Origin: Cutibacterium modestum | GTDB taxonomy: Bacteria > Actinomycetota > Actinomycetes > Propionibacteriales > Propionibacteriaceae | Length of the DNA: 64,000 nucleotides | Direction: 5' to 3' | Assembly: GCF_008326345.1 (NCBI RefSeq) | Contig: NZ_BJEN01000001.1 | Coordinates: forward strand, 186,001 to 250,000 | Shown: positions 44,601 through 54,600 of the stretch, one piece after another | Position numbering within the stretch: position 1 is the stretch's first letter | Layout: each line of letters opens with the position of its first letter | Position numbers and translations under genes: made by a program | Notes under the pieces: generated by a model | What the model saw: only the letters and a program-made list of their open reading frames with translations | What the model was told of the DNA's origin: nothing | The model's database searches: none

Positions 44601-45686
44601 TTACCTCGCAGAGCACTTGTCGAAGCACTCGGCCAATGCAGCCTCGTCCGGGTTAACGATCATGGCAACCTGACCGGGCTTGCGGATACCGACAAATCGC
44701 AGTACCCGACGCCCGGTTTGCGGATCTACCCTAGCTTTTTTGTCCAGATTCATTGTCCTGCGCAGATCTGCCCACTTGACGCCGTCACAGGTAACGGGCA
44801 ATCCGATCCCAGAGAGGATGGTTCGGGTGCGCCCGAGGACCTCATCAGATAGTCCGAGGTACCGGTGCGACAGCTCCGCCGCAAAAACCATGCCCACCGC
44901 GTCGGCCTCACCATGACGCCACGTGAAATGCTTGAAGGCCTCGATAGCGTGGGCCAAGGTGTGACCGTAGTTGAGTCTCTCGCGCCCGACCTCGCCACCC
45001 GATGACGTTCGCTCGTGCAGATCCACGCTCACCACGCCAGCCTTGACGGCTATTGCACGCGTTAGCACCTCAACGAAAGTCTCGGATGTGACGTCGAGGA
45101 CCGCCTGGGCATCGTTGGAGATGAGATTAAGGATCACCGGGTCGTCGATGAACCCGCACTTGACGATCTCTGCCAGACCAGAACGCACCTCTCGCGCGGG
45201 CAGGGTCGTCAGCAAGTCCGTATCGCACAGTACGCCAATGGGTTCGTAGAAGGCGCCAACAAGGTTCTTCCCGGCAGGAATGTTGATGCCAGTCTTGCCA
45301 CCGATCGCGGCGTCCGCCATAGCCAACACCGTCGTCGGAACGTGGATGACGTCAATCCCCCGCATCCACGTAGCGGCCAGGAACCCCGCAACATCAGTAG
45401 TGGCTCCTCCCCCAAACCCAACAATGACGTCCCCGCGAGTCATGCTGGCCTCAGCCAACCTACGCCAACTATCGACGAGAACCTCGGGTGTTTTGGCGGC
45501 CTCGGCGTCGGGAATCTCGATGACCACGGGTTCGTCAAGGCCAAGACGTGAGACCAGACGTACCAAGGTATGCGGGCACACCACGGCTGCCCGGCGTCCT
45601 GCCACCAAGCCAGCCAACTCGTGGGCTGCTCCCGAACCAATCTTCACCTGGTAGGGCTGTGCCGTGGCTACCTCAGCGAGTTTCAC
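44601..45686 (-). CDS. aroB: 3-dehydroquinate synthase
   Basis: Second shikimate-pathway enzyme, NAD- and zinc-dependent. The 361-residue product has the nucleotide motif GFGGGATTDVAGF, DAAIGGKTGIN, the zinc ligands Glu in SGLAEIVKCGF and His in NYGHTLAHAIE and RHGEADAVGM. Overlaps aroK by four bases at the end of the alaS-ruvX-mltG-aroE-aroC-aroK-aroB run. Four bases separate its stop from that of the CapA-like gene. Confidence 0.96.
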   Translation of the reverse strand: MKLAEVATAQPYQVKIGSGAAHELAGLVAGRRAAVVCPHTLVRLVSRLGLDEPVVIEIPDAEAAKTPEVLVDSWRRLAEASMTRGDVIVGFGGGATTDVAGFLAATWMRGIDVIHVPTTVLAMADAAIGGKTGINIPAGKNLVGAFYEPIGVLCDTDLLTTLPAREVRSGLAEIVKCGFIDDPVILNLISNDAQAVLDVTSETFVEVLTRAIAVKAGVVSVDLHERTSSGGEVGRERLNYGHTLAHAIEAFKHFTWRHGEADAVGMVFAAELSHRYLGLSDEVLGRTRTILSGIGLPVTCDGVKWADLRRTMNLDKKARVDPQTGRRVLRFVGIRKPGQVAMIVNPDEAALAECFDKCSAR

Positions 45687-46192
45687 GACTCCCCCTCTAA
45701 GTCGGCTAGTTCGGACACAATGACATCCACGACTTGTTCCGGTGACAGCGTGTCAGTCATCACCCGGATCGTTGCGGGACGCTGATACACCGCTCGCCTG
45801 TCCTTCATCAGCCGCACCAACTGCGAATGCACCTGGCTTCCCAACAGAGGGCGACCGGTGTCCTTGAGCCCGACGCGATCGGCGGCGGTTCGAGCCGAGA
45901 CGTCCAGCCAGACCACGCATGCTTGGTCAAGCACTTTCCCGACCTCGACGTCGACCGGGGCTCCCCCGCCCAGGGAAACCACCCCGCCGCGCTCAATGGC
46001 GGTGAGGGTCTCCCGTCTTTCGACGTTGCGAAAATACGGTTCCCCCTCAACGAGGAAAATCTCCGGAATGTCGCGTCCCTCAACCTGCTCAATTAAGGCA
46101 TCGACGTCGATGAACTCTTCGCCAAGGCGCTCAGCCAGCAATGGCCCGACGGTCGACTTTCCTGACCCAGGGGCACCGATGAGGGCTATCAC
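45683..46192 (-). CDS. aroK: Shikimate kinase
   Basis: ATP-dependent phosphorylation of shikimate. Walker [10 protein letters not shown] (residues about 6-14), the shikimate-binding DVDALIE and GGGAPVD loop, and the LID arginine region TGRPLLG are visible. GTG 46192 is chosen because it overlaps the aroC stop as GTGA and gives the usual 169 residues; a longer reading would extend into aroC. Overlaps aroB by four bases. Confidence 0.95.
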   Translation of the reverse strand: MIALIGAPGSGKSTVGPLLAERLGEEFIDVDALIEQVEGRDIPEIFLVEGEPYFRNVERRETLTAIERGGVVSLGGGAPVDVEVGKVLDQACVVWLDVSARTAADRVGLKDTGRPLLGSQVHSQLVRLMKDRRAVYQRPATIRVMTDTLSPEQVVDVIVSELADLEGES

Positions 46193-47385
46193 GGGGCCAC
46201 CGCCAGACCACGTTCGGCGAGACGATCCAGGTACGCCTGCGCATTGCGATGGGTCTCGGCCACCGAGTCTCCGCCAAATTTCTCCAGAGCACACTCAGCC
46301 AACACCAGTGCGACCATAGCCTCAGCCACCACACCGGCGGCAGGAACCGCACACACGTCGGAACGCTGGTGGTGGGCCTTGGCGGCCTGGCCGGTGACCA
46401 CGTCAACGGTCGGTAGTGCCCGCGGAACGGTGGCAATCGGTTTCATGGCTGCACGCACCCGTAATACCTGACCGGTCGACATACCGCCCTCAGTGCCACC
46501 GGCGTGGTCGCTCATTCGGTGGATACCGGCCTGAGTCGGCTCCATCCAGTCATGAGCTTGCGATCCTCGGCGATGGGCCAGGTCGAAACCGTCACCGAGC
46601 TCGACTCCCTTAATAGCCTGAATGCCCATCAGAGCTCCGGCAAGACGGGCGTCGAGTCGCCGATCCCCCTGACTATGCGATCCCAACCCAGCCGGTACAC
46701 CGTAAGCGAGCACCTCGACGACACCTCCCAGGGTGTCGCCTTCTTTGCGGCAGACCTCGATTTCCGCGACCATGCGCTTACTCGTGGCCGGATCGGCGCA
46801 CCGTACTGAATCCGAGTCAATACGTGGTAGGTCGTCAGGCCCCGGATGCAGACCGTTCGGGGCAGCGACAGGCCCCAGGGACACCACGTGGGACAGCACG
46901 TCGACGTCAAGAGCCTGCTTAAGGAAGGCCTTCGCAATCGCACCTAATGCCACTCGGGCAGCCGTCTCACGGGCGGAAGCGCGCTCTAGGACTGGCCGGG
47001 CTTCATCGAAGTCGTATTTCTGCATACCAGCTAGATCAGCATGGCCTGGACGAGGTCGCGTGAGCGCGGCTGCACGAGCTTGACCTGCTAATTCCTCGGA
47101 GGTCACCGGTCCGGGAGCCATGGCGGTGCGCCACTTCCTCCATTCCGAATTGTCGATCCGAATCGCAATGGGATCACCTAAAGTCTCGCCATGGCGGAAT
47201 CCTGCAATCAGCTCCAACTCGTCGGCCTCGAAAGACATGCGGGCTCCTCGCCCGGCTCCGAGACGACGGCGTCGCAATTCCTCGGAAATCTCCACAGCCC
47301 CGACGCGGACATGCGCGGGAATACCCTCCATCGTCGCGACGAGAGCAGGGCCGTGAGACTCCCCGGCAGTGAGATAACGCAGCAT
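46189..47385 (-). CDS. aroC: Chorismate synthase
   Basis: FMN-dependent elimination giving chorismate. The 398-residue product starts with [17 protein letters not shown] and has [39 protein letters not shown] and [21 protein letters not shown], all standard. Overlaps aroK by four bases; 12 bases follow the aroE coordinates upstream. Confidence 0.97.
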   Translation of the reverse strand: MLRYLTAGESHGPALVATMEGIPAHVRVGAVEISEELRRRRLGAGRGARMSFEADELELIAGFRHGETLGDPIAIRIDNSEWRKWRTAMAPGPVTSEELAGQARAAALTRPRPGHADLAGMQKYDFDEARPVLERASARETAARVALGAIAKAFLKQALDVDVLSHVVSLGPVAAPNGLHPGPDDLPRIDSDSVRCADPATSKRMVAEIEVCRKEGDTLGGVVEVLAYGVPAGLGSHSQGDRRLDARLAGALMGIQAIKGVELGDGFDLAHRRGSQAHDWMEPTQAGIHRMSDHAGGTEGGMSTGQVLRVRAAMKPIATVPRALPTVDVVTGQAAKAHHQRSDVCAVPAAGVVAEAMVALVLAECALEKFGGDSVAETHRNAQAYLDRLAERGLAVAP

Positions 47386-47397
47386 GGACCCAGTCTT

Positions 47398-48207
47398 TCA
47401 AAGGCCGACGCGCTCGACCAGCGCGTTCTGCGCGGTGGACCTTAAGACGTCCATTGGCACCCGGTGACCAGTCATGAGCTGCACCTGGTCGACCGCTTGT
47501 CCAGCGAGTAGATCCAGTCCGTCAATAACGGTGACACCAGTGACCTTGCCAGCGACAGCCACAGGTGTCGGCCAAAGGTCATAGACGACGTCAAAGACTG
47601 CGTCAGCCCGAGCAGTAAGGTCTTTAGCACGTGTCATGAGGGATCTGGCTGGAACCGTCGAGACCATGAGATCGCACCGCGGGGGTTCCGAATCGAAAGG
47701 TAACCAGGCGACGTGAGCGCCGAGATCATCAGCGAGCTTAAGGATCTCTGTAGATCGTTCACGCGAGCGCGACATCACGACGACTTCGCCCGCTCCCATT
47801 CCAATGACAGCCGCAACAACAGACCGGGCCGTTGCACCCGCCCCTAGCATGGCAACCTTCTCGACCTCAGTCACTCCCCTGGCACGAAGCGCAACTTCTG
47901 CCCCCGTGACGTCGGTATTTCGGACAATGGTTCTGCCATCGCGACGGACCCAGGTATTTGCCGCTCCCAACAAGTCGACCGTCGCGTCAGTCTCCCCCAG
48001 CTCGACCAGATCGACCTTGTGGGGCATCGTCACTGACAATCCTCGCCAGGAATCGTCAAGGCTAGCGATGAAGGCCCGCAAGCCGCCAGGCTCGACGTCG
48101 ATGACCTGGTAGGACCAGTCTAGGTCGAGGAGCTGGTACGCGGCGCAGTGGATTGCCGGGGACAAAGAGTGAGCAACCGGATGGCCGACCACCGCACAGC
48201 GCATCAT
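47398..48207 (-). CDS. aroE: Shikimate dehydrogenase
   Basis: NADPH-dependent reduction of 3-dehydroshikimate. Shikimate-binding HSLSPAIHCAAY, the catalytic Lys in TMPHKVDL, NTDVTGAEVAL and the nucleotide motif MLGAGATARSVVAA are visible. ATG 48207 (or 48204) follows AGGAGAACTG and gives 269 residues. The longer frame upstream overlaps mltG and is rejected. Confidence 0.95.
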   Translation of the reverse strand: MMRCAVVGHPVAHSLSPAIHCAAYQLLDLDWSYQVIDVEPGGLRAFIASLDDSWRGLSVTMPHKVDLVELGETDATVDLLGAANTWVRRDGRTIVRNTDVTGAEVALRARGVTEVEKVAMLGAGATARSVVAAVIGMGAGEVVVMSRSRERSTEILKLADDLGAHVAWLPFDSEPPRCDLMVSTVPARSLMTRAKDLTARADAVFDVVYDLWPTPVAVAGKVTGVTVIDGLDLLAGQAVDQVQLMTGHRVPMDVLRSTAQNALVERVGL

Positions 48208-48235
48208 CAGTTCTCCTCTATCAGTGCGTGCTGAC

Positions 48236-49345
48236 TTAGCACCTACCCGTGTGAGCCTGGCACCAAGCTTGGAATTTCTTGACGTTTTTCTCGTGCTCGG
48301 CAAGTGTTTTAGAGTACGCCGTAGTGCCCTTGTCGGGATCCGTGACAACCCAATAGAAGTAGTCACTCCTAATGGGCGTTACAGCTGCCTCCATGGATGC
48401 CGCACCGGGATTGTCGATAGGGGTAGGCGGCAAGTCATTGTGCAGGTACGTATTGTACGGAGAATCCTTGGCACGCTGCTCGTCGGTCGTCGTCAGCTTG
48501 CCCTCAGCGTGGTTGGCGTAAAGCACCGTGGCATCTGACTCCAACTTCATACCCTGTTGGAGACGGTTATAGATAATCCCGGCGACCATCTGCATGTCTT
48601 TAGGCTTCTTGGCCTCTCTTTCCAAGATAGAGGCAACGATGAGAGCATCGTAAGGACTGCGCTTAATAGTCTGAGCCTGGCCAATGAAGTTCATCGTATT
48701 AACCTGCTTGGCGAACTGATTCGTTTGCATCTGCAGGATCTCCAATGGGGTTGGATTCGACCCCACCTCATAGGTGTCGGGAAAGAGAAAGCCCTCTGGA
48801 CGCCCGTTGGCCCAGACTGGCAGACCCAGCTTCGCAGTTTGCTTATACGCATTCTTGAAGCTGTTGGCTGGCATCGTGGTTCCCTTGGCCATGATCCCAA
48901 ACTGCTGCTCTGCGGTTAAGCCCTCGGGGAGGGTGACACGGGTGCGCTGGATATTATCTGGGTTGCCGAGGATAGAGATGGCCTTAGTAGCGCTCATATG
49001 AGTTTTGAGCTTGTACTGGCCGGCCTGAATGGTGACGTCAGATTCTGACTCGCGAAGGGCCTTATTGTACGCCTTCGTTGACTTAATGACGTCGTTATCG
49101 AGCAGAATCGAACCAACCTCACTCACCGATGCGCCAGCAGGTACCCGAATCAAGACGTCTTTCTCGCCATCTCCGAGGTAGTCGTCAGCAGACTTGTAGG
49201 AGATGTAGCCGTCGTAGACTTTCATGCCGACGAAGACACACCCGCCGACGAGCACGGCCAAGGAAAGGATGACGGCGACAGCGCTGCGAAGTTTGTACCA
49301 GAACTCCGCCTTAGGGTCATCGTGCTCGTCGAATGGTCCGCTCAC
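48236..49345 (-). CDS. mltG: Endolytic murein transglycosylase MltG (YceG-like)
   Basis: Inner-membrane lytic transglycosylase that ends nascent glycan strands. A short acidic cytoplasmic N-terminus precedes one membrane helix (VAVILSLAVLVGGCVFVGMKV, residues about 23-43). A LysM-like region (IRVPAGASVSEVGSILLDN) and the YceG catalytic domain with Glu in IVASILEREAKKPKDM follow, then YNTYLHNDLPPTPIDNPG. 369 residues. It overlaps ruvX by four bases. Confidence 0.95.
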   Translation of the reverse strand: MSGPFDEHDDPKAEFWYKLRSAVAVILSLAVLVGGCVFVGMKVYDGYISYKSADDYLGDGEKDVLIRVPAGASVSEVGSILLDNDVIKSTKAYNKALRESESDVTIQAGQYKLKTHMSATKAISILGNPDNIQRTRVTLPEGLTAEQQFGIMAKGTTMPANSFKNAYKQTAKLGLPVWANGRPEGFLFPDTYEVGSNPTPLEILQMQTNQFAKQVNTMNFIGQAQTIKRSPYDALIVASILEREAKKPKDMQMVAGIIYNRLQQGMKLESDATVLYANHAEGKLTTTDEQRAKDSPYNTYLHNDLPPTPIDNPGAASMEAAVTPIRSDYFYWVVTDPDKGTTAYSKTLAEHEKNVKKFQAWCQAHTGRC

Positions 49346-49824
49346 GAATCCGCACCTCCTGTCGTCGTCTCCGGTCGAGCCGACCGGACTTGCTCCAACA
49401 CGTCCTCCAGTATGGCCACAGCAGCAGCTTGATCAATCACGCCACGCTGTTGACGCGCGTTGCGTCCGGCATCGTGAAGTGCCCGGGCCGCGGTACGTGT
49501 GGTCATTCTCTCATCTACCCAGCGCACCGGAATTGGGCTAATGGCCTCGGCCAACTGGCGTCCGGCATCCCGAATGTCTCGCGCGGCTAATTGCTCGGTA
49601 CCGTTGAGGGCCACCGGAAGTCCCATGATGACCTCAACCGGTTCGTACTCGGCAACAATCTCGGCCAAGCGCTGCATGGGGCGGTTAGCGGTCTGCACCG
49701 TCTCGACGGGGAACGCCAGAATCGCGTCGCGGTCACTCGCGGCCACGCCAATTCGTGCCTTTCCCCAATCAATGGCAAGCCTTACACCGCGCAGCGACGT
49801 GTCCGGACGCTCGGCGGGGGTCAC
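49342..49824 (-). CDS. ruvX: Putative pre-16S rRNA nuclease / Holliday junction resolvase-like (YqgF/RuvX)
   Basis: RNase H-fold nuclease of 160 residues. LAIDWGKARIGVAASD holds the first acidic residue, EVIMGLPVALNG the second, and VRWVDERMTTRTAARAL the third. The gene sits between alaS and mltG with four-base overlaps on both sides, the classical order. The E. coli homologue processes pre-16S rRNA. Confidence 0.93.
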   Translation of the reverse strand: MTPAERPDTSLRGVRLAIDWGKARIGVAASDRDAILAFPVETVQTANRPMQRLAEIVAEYEPVEVIMGLPVALNGTEQLAARDIRDAGRQLAEAISPIPVRWVDERMTTRTAARALHDAGRNARQQRGVIDQAAAVAILEDVLEQVRSARPETTTGGADS

Positions 49825-52499
49825 AGCGCGGTCAGCTCAGTGTCAACGGCACGCAGAGCGGCATCAATTCCGGCAGAGTCGCTGCCAGCTCCCTGGGCCA
49901 TGTCGTCCCTACCGCCACCGCGGCCACCAATCCGGGCAATGCCAGCCTTGATGAGGGCGCCTGCTTTGGCGCCAGCAGCGCGTGCGGACTCGGTAGCGGC
50001 GACGATCATGGCCGGCTTGTCATCGGTGCCGCCGATAAGGGTAACGACGGCGGGGCGATCCTTGACGCGGCCCCGGACTTCGGAAGCAAGGGTGCGCAGA
50101 TCGTTACCCACGACACCCGGAACTTTGGCAGCAATAAAGTCGAAGGATCCGGCCGAGGTGGCCCCGGCAACGATGTCATCGACTTGACTCATGAGCTCAC
50201 GGGTTCTAGCAGCGGCGAGCTTGCGCTCGGCGTCTTTCAGATCGGTGACGAGCTTCGAGACACGGTCGGCGAGCTGGTCCGGTTGCACCTTGAGAATTCC
50301 GGTCAACTCGTTAACTAGCGTCCGCTCAGCCGCCATATGCCGGAAAGCATCAGTGGAGACGAGGGCCTCAACGCGACGGGTGCCCGAACCGACCGACTGC
50401 TCACCCAACAGACTCAGCATGCCGATGCGGCCAGTAGAGGCAACGTGAGTGCCACCACACAACTCGCGCGACCATGGGCCCGCTAGTTCGACGACGCGCA
50501 CGATCGGCGGGTATTTCTCGCCGAACATGGCCATCGCTCCCATGGCTTTGGCATCCTCCAACGGCATTTGGGTGTCAGTGACCTCGAAGTCGTCATGAAT
50601 GGCAACGTTGCAACGCTCTTCGATCTCGTCCTTCAGGGAGTCTGAAAGACCCTTAGTAGCGGAGAAGTCGAAGCGCAGGTACCCAGGCTTGTTATAGGAG
50701 CCAGCCTGGGTAGCCGACGGCCCCACGATTTCACGTAGAGCAGCGTGGATGACATGGGTAGCGGTATGGGCCTGGCAGGCCCCAAACCGAGTGGTCGGGT
50801 TAACCACGGCCGTCACCTGATCACCAACGGCCAGATCGCCGTCAAGATGCACCTTGTGGACGATCAAGCCTGGTACAGGACGCTGCACGTCAAGAACTTC
50901 AAGATCGAACCCGTTGGCGCGGATAATGCCGGAGTCAGAATCCTGTCCACCCATCTCGGCATAGAACGGGGTCTCGGCCAGCACAACTTCGACAACCGAT
51001 CCAGGTCCAGCAGCCGTCACAGAGGTGCCATTGGCGATGATGCCAGTAACGGTGGTGTTGACCGTTAGGTCGGTATAACCGAGGAATGGGGTCTCACCGA
51101 GGGCGCGAATCTGGGCGTAGGCCTCCGGGTCCGTGAGCAGACCCTTCTTTGTCTTGGAGTCAGCCTTGGCGCGGGCGCGTTGCTCAGCCATGAGGGCAGT
51201 GAACTTGTCGCGGTCCACCTCTAGTCCCTGTTCGGCCGCCATTTCGAGAGTGAGGTCGATCGGGAACCCATAGGTGTCGTGGAGCTGGAAGGCCTTCTCC
51301 CCCGAGAGGGTCTTTGATCCGGAGACCTTAGTATCGATCACCGCTGCGTCGAGCATGGCGGTACCCGCACTCAGGGTGCGTCGGAAGGTCTCCTCCTCCG
51401 CTGTGGCGGCGCTGATGACGCGGTCCCACTCGGTAAGCACGTCGGGGAAGGAATCGGCCATGAGGTCACGGGAGACCGGAAGTAACTCGGGCAGTACTGG
51501 ATCCGCCACGCCGAGCAAACGCATGGCCCGGACGACACGACGCAGCAGACGACGCAACACGTATCCGCGCGCCTCGTTACCGGGGGTGACTCCGTCGGTC
51601 ATGAGCATGAGACCGGAACGGACGTGGTCGGCAACCACACGCAGCCGGATGTCGTCGTCGTGGTTAGCGCCATAACGCTTGCCCGACATCTCGGAAGCCT
51701 TCGCAATAACGGGGAAGACCTGGTCGGTCTCGTACATGTTGTCAACACCCTGGAGCAGGTAGGCAATACGCTCGAGACCGGCGCCGGTGTCAATGTTCAA
51801 ACTGCGCAACGGACCGGCGATGTCGAAGTCGTCCTTAGCGCGCACTGCCGAGAGATCTTCGGTCTCGAACACGAGGTTCCAGATCTCAAGGTAACGGTCC
51901 TCATCTGCCTCCGGGCCGCCATCGGGGCCATAGGCTGGACCGCGGTCGATGTAAATTTCCGAGCACGGACCACCGGGGCCCGGAACCCCCATATGCCAGT
52001 AGTTGTCTTTGAGGGAGCGACCCTGAATATGCCCGTCGGGGACACCCGCGGCACGCCACGCTTCGCGCGCTTCAATGTCGCCCTCCGGGTAGTCAGGGTG
52101 GAATCCAGGTCCGAGAACCGTCACCCAGATGCTGGACGGGTCGAAGCCCAGACCGCCCTGATCTGCTGGTTTAGTGACGAGCTCCCATGCGTACTGAATA
52201 GCTTCACTCTTGAAGTAGTCACCGAAGGAGAAGTTACCCAGCATCTGGAAGAAAGTGCCGTGACGGGTGGTCTTGCCAACCTCATCGATGTCTAGGGTAC
52301 GCACGCACTTCTGGATGCTGGTAGCACGCTTCCATGGGGAAGGCTCGGTGCCCATCAGATAAGGCTTGAACGGCACCATGCCGGCGTTCACGAACAGCAG
52401 AGTGGGGTCGTTGTAGAGCAGCGAGGCGCTCGGCACTACGGTGTGGCCCTTACCTGCAAAGAAGTCGACGAAGCGCTGTCCGATCTCCGCTGTTCTCAT
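49821..52499 (-). CDS. alaS: Alanyl-tRNA synthetase
   Basis: Class II synthetase of 892 residues. Motif regions FVNAGMVPFKPY and FFQMLGNFSFGDYFK, the editing-domain HTATHVIHAAL and the zinc/editing CGGTH motif are present. A C-terminal C-Ala domain ends in a Gly-rich segment (RIGGRGGGRDDMAQGAG). ATG 52499 follows AGAAGGGCTAGGT and starts RTAEIGQRFVDFF; the longer reading is rejected. Overlaps ruvX. Confidence 0.97.
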   Translation of the reverse strand: MRTAEIGQRFVDFFAGKGHTVVPSASLLYNDPTLLFVNAGMVPFKPYLMGTEPSPWKRATSIQKCVRTLDIDEVGKTTRHGTFFQMLGNFSFGDYFKSEAIQYAWELVTKPADQGGLGFDPSSIWVTVLGPGFHPDYPEGDIEAREAWRAAGVPDGHIQGRSLKDNYWHMGVPGPGGPCSEIYIDRGPAYGPDGGPEADEDRYLEIWNLVFETEDLSAVRAKDDFDIAGPLRSLNIDTGAGLERIAYLLQGVDNMYETDQVFPVIAKASEMSGKRYGANHDDDIRLRVVADHVRSGLMLMTDGVTPGNEARGYVLRRLLRRVVRAMRLLGVADPVLPELLPVSRDLMADSFPDVLTEWDRVISAATAEEETFRRTLSAGTAMLDAAVIDTKVSGSKTLSGEKAFQLHDTYGFPIDLTLEMAAEQGLEVDRDKFTALMAEQRARAKADSKTKKGLLTDPEAYAQIRALGETPFLGYTDLTVNTTVTGIIANGTSVTAAGPGSVVEVVLAETPFYAEMGGQDSDSGIIRANGFDLEVLDVQRPVPGLIVHKVHLDGDLAVGDQVTAVVNPTTRFGACQAHTATHVIHAALREIVGPSATQAGSYNKPGYLRFDFSATKGLSDSLKDEIEERCNVAIHDDFEVTDTQMPLEDAKAMGAMAMFGEKYPPIVRVVELAGPWSRELCGGTHVASTGRIGMLSLLGEQSVGSGTRRVEALVSTDAFRHMAAERTLVNELTGILKVQPDQLADRVSKLVTDLKDAERKLAAARTRELMSQVDDIVAGATSAGSFDFIAAKVPGVVGNDLRTLASEVRGRVKDRPAVVTLIGGTDDKPAMIVAATESARAAGAKAGALIKAGIARIGGRGGGRDDMAQGAGSDSAGIDAALRAVDTELTAL

Positions 52500-52649
52500 A
52501 CCTAGCCCTTCTTGACGTGGTCGCTCTTTGTGGCCCGTAGGAGCCGTCCCATGTCGGGACACCGCCCCCCAACCCTACCCGCACGCGTGGCAGGCCACAC
52601 CTCACCGCGCCACAGGATTTTTGGGGGGCGCTTACTTGCTTCTCCCAGA

Positions 52650-53111
52650 TCAGTCCTGGTTGGTGCCGTCTCTGGCCGCAGTGGCGCTGTGGCTTACCTC
52701 GGCAGGACTAGCCGTATTCCCAACCTGGGACTGGCGCGCTCGCCGCCTCGGACGCCGAATCGTCCGACGCACTCCCTCACCAAAGGCAGCAACTTTAACC
52801 ATCGGCGTCCCGACGGTCTGGGTAAAGGTCTGAGCTAACTCGGCAGCCTGGCCAGTAACGACGGTGCCGTGCTCAGAAATTGTGTGGATGTCCTCGATTA
52901 CCTGATCGAGCTTGGAAATCTCGCCGTTGGTGATGGCAACGGTGCTTTTGAGTTCCTCGAGGATCGGCACAGTGGACTTATCGACGTCACGGACAGTCTT
53001 GCGCACTTCGTCAAGGACACCGCCGAACTTAAGCAGCGGCACCGCGCACAGTGCGACAAGCACCACCGCCGCGAATGCCGCGATGAGTCCGGCTATCTGA
53101 CCCAAGGTCAT
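52650..53111 (-). CDS. DUF948 domain-containing membrane protein
   Basis: A 153-residue protein with one N-terminal membrane helix ([24 protein letters not shown]). A helical DUF948 region ([24 protein letters not shown]) and a basic C-terminal tail ([13 protein letters not shown]) follow. DUF948 proteins commonly lie between rarA and alaS in Actinobacteria; function unknown. The start overlaps the rarA stop by four bases. Confidence 0.88.
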   Translation of the reverse strand: MTLGQIAGLIAAFAAVVLVALCAVPLLKFGGVLDEVRKTVRDVDKSTVPILEELKSTVAITNGEISKLDQVIEDIHTISEHGTVVTGQAAELAQTFTQTVGTPMVKVAAFGEGVRRTIRRPRRRARQSQVGNTASPAEVSHSATAARDGTNQD

Positions 53112-54493
53112 GACTTTTTCTCCTCAGAATCTCGCCCAAGCAGCACCCGTATCTGGCCCAGACGTTGTGCGATGGCAGCCTCGTTGCCATGATCGGTCGG
53201 CTCGTAATACCGGGTTGACGCAATGTCGTCTGGCAGATACTGCTGTTCGGCAACCCCATGTGGGAAATTGTGGGCGTAACGATATCCGACCCCATGGCCT
53301 AGATCGTGGGTCGATGAGTAATGGGCGTCACGCAAATGGGCGGGTACATCGCCTCCCTTTCCAGCGCGCACATCAGCTAGGGCCCCATCAATCGCGGTAA
53401 TGACGGCGTTGGATTTCGGCGCGGTCGATGCGGCAATGGTGGCTTGGGCCAAGTTGAGGCGAGCCTCGGGCATCCCGATCAGTTGGACGGCCTGGGCAGC
53501 CGCGACACAGGTCTGCAGCACGCTAGGGGCGGCCATACCAATGTCCTCACTGGCAAGAATTACCAGACGCCGCGCAATAAAACGGGGGTCCTCCCCCGCC
53601 TCAATCATCCGGGCCAGATAGTGCAGGGCAGCGTCAACGTCGGAGCCTCGCACCGATTTAATAAAAGCGCTGATGACGTCGTAGTGCTGATCGCCGTTCC
53701 GGTCGTAGCGCACTGCGGCGCGATCTACGGCAGTAGAGACAATTGGGCTTGTGATCGTGTCAGTACTGGCAGCGCTGGCCCCAGCGGCGGCTTCCTCAAG
53801 ATAGGTGAGGGCACGTCGTGCGTCTCCCCCGGCTAGTTGCAGCAAGTCGGCGCGGGCATCGTCCTCGAGGACGTAGAGTCCGTCGGACTCCGTTCGCAGG
53901 CCACGCGGATCGCTCAGGGCCCGATCGATCAATGATGAAATATCAGTATCAGTGAGCGGTTTGAGGGTCAGCAGCAAAGAACGCGACAATAGCGGGGAGA
54001 TGACCGAAAAAGACGGGTTTTCGGTGGTTGCGGCGATCAGGGTCACGGTGCGGTTCTCCACCGCCGGGAGGAGGACGTCCTGCTGAGCCTTGGAGAAGCG
54101 GTGCACCTCGTCGACAAAGAGCACCGTCGGCTTTCCTAAGGCCAGCTGACGCCGAGCAGTGTCGAGTTCCCGACGGACGTCTTTGACCCCGGCCGTCACA
54201 GCTGAGATCTCCACGAAGCGTCGGTTTGTGGCGTGAGAGACGACAGAGGCGATCGTTGTCTTGCCAACTCCCGGAGGGCCCCATAAGAACACACTCATTG
54301 CTCCGGTCCCCTCGGCTAAGCGACGCAAAGGCGATCCGGAAGTCAGCAGATGTTGCTGACCGACGATCTCGTCAATGGTGCGCGGGCGGAGCCGAACTGC
54401 CAGCGGTGCGTCGGGGTTGGGAGTGTCCAGGGACCCGCCACTGGTCGCGTCAGATTGAGCCGACGTGACGTTGCCGAAGAGATCCTCACTCAC
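53108..54493 (-). CDS. rarA: Replication-associated recombination protein A (RarA/MgsA)
   Basis: AAA+ clamp-loader-like ATPase acting at stalled forks. The 461-residue product has [14 protein letters not shown], Walker [10 protein letters not shown], Walker [10 protein letters not shown], sensor ATTENPSF and a C-terminal tetramerisation domain ending [12 protein letters not shown] and [11 protein letters not shown]. Start taken as GTG 54493 (SEDLFGN); an upstream GTG at 54532 is possible and no strong ribosome site decides. Confidence 0.95.
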   Translation of the reverse strand: MSEDLFGNVTSAQSDATSGGSLDTPNPDAPLAVRLRPRTIDEIVGQQHLLTSGSPLRRLAEGTGAMSVFLWGPPGVGKTTIASVVSHATNRRFVEISAVTAGVKDVRRELDTARRQLALGKPTVLFVDEVHRFSKAQQDVLLPAVENRTVTLIAATTENPSFSVISPLLSRSLLLTLKPLTDTDISSLIDRALSDPRGLRTESDGLYVLEDDARADLLQLAGGDARRALTYLEEAAAGASAASTDTITSPIVSTAVDRAAVRYDRNGDQHYDVISAFIKSVRGSDVDAALHYLARMIEAGEDPRFIARRLVILASEDIGMAAPSVLQTCVAAAQAVQLIGMPEARLNLAQATIAASTAPKSNAVITAIDGALADVRAGKGGDVPAHLRDAHYSSTHDLGHGVGYRYAHNFPHGVAEQQYLPDDIASTRYYEPTDHGNEAAIAQRLGQIRVLLGRDSEEKKS

Positions 54494-54550
54494 TGTGGCA
54501 CCATATCGCCGCGTCGCGACAGCGTGGTCCACGCGTATTCACCGAGTAAC

Positions 54551-54585
54551 GTTCGGGCGGCGACTGATACCACCGCCGCCTGAAC
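54551..54585 (-). terminator. Hairpin between aspS and rarA
   Basis: GTTCGGGCGGCG at 54551-54562 pairs with CGCCGCCTGAAC at 54574-54585 apart from one mismatch, with an 11-nt loop. It lies just after the aspS stop on the minus strand. No T-run follows, so it may be a weak terminator or processing site. Confidence 0.45.
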
Positions 54586-54600
54586 GCTACCATACGGTCG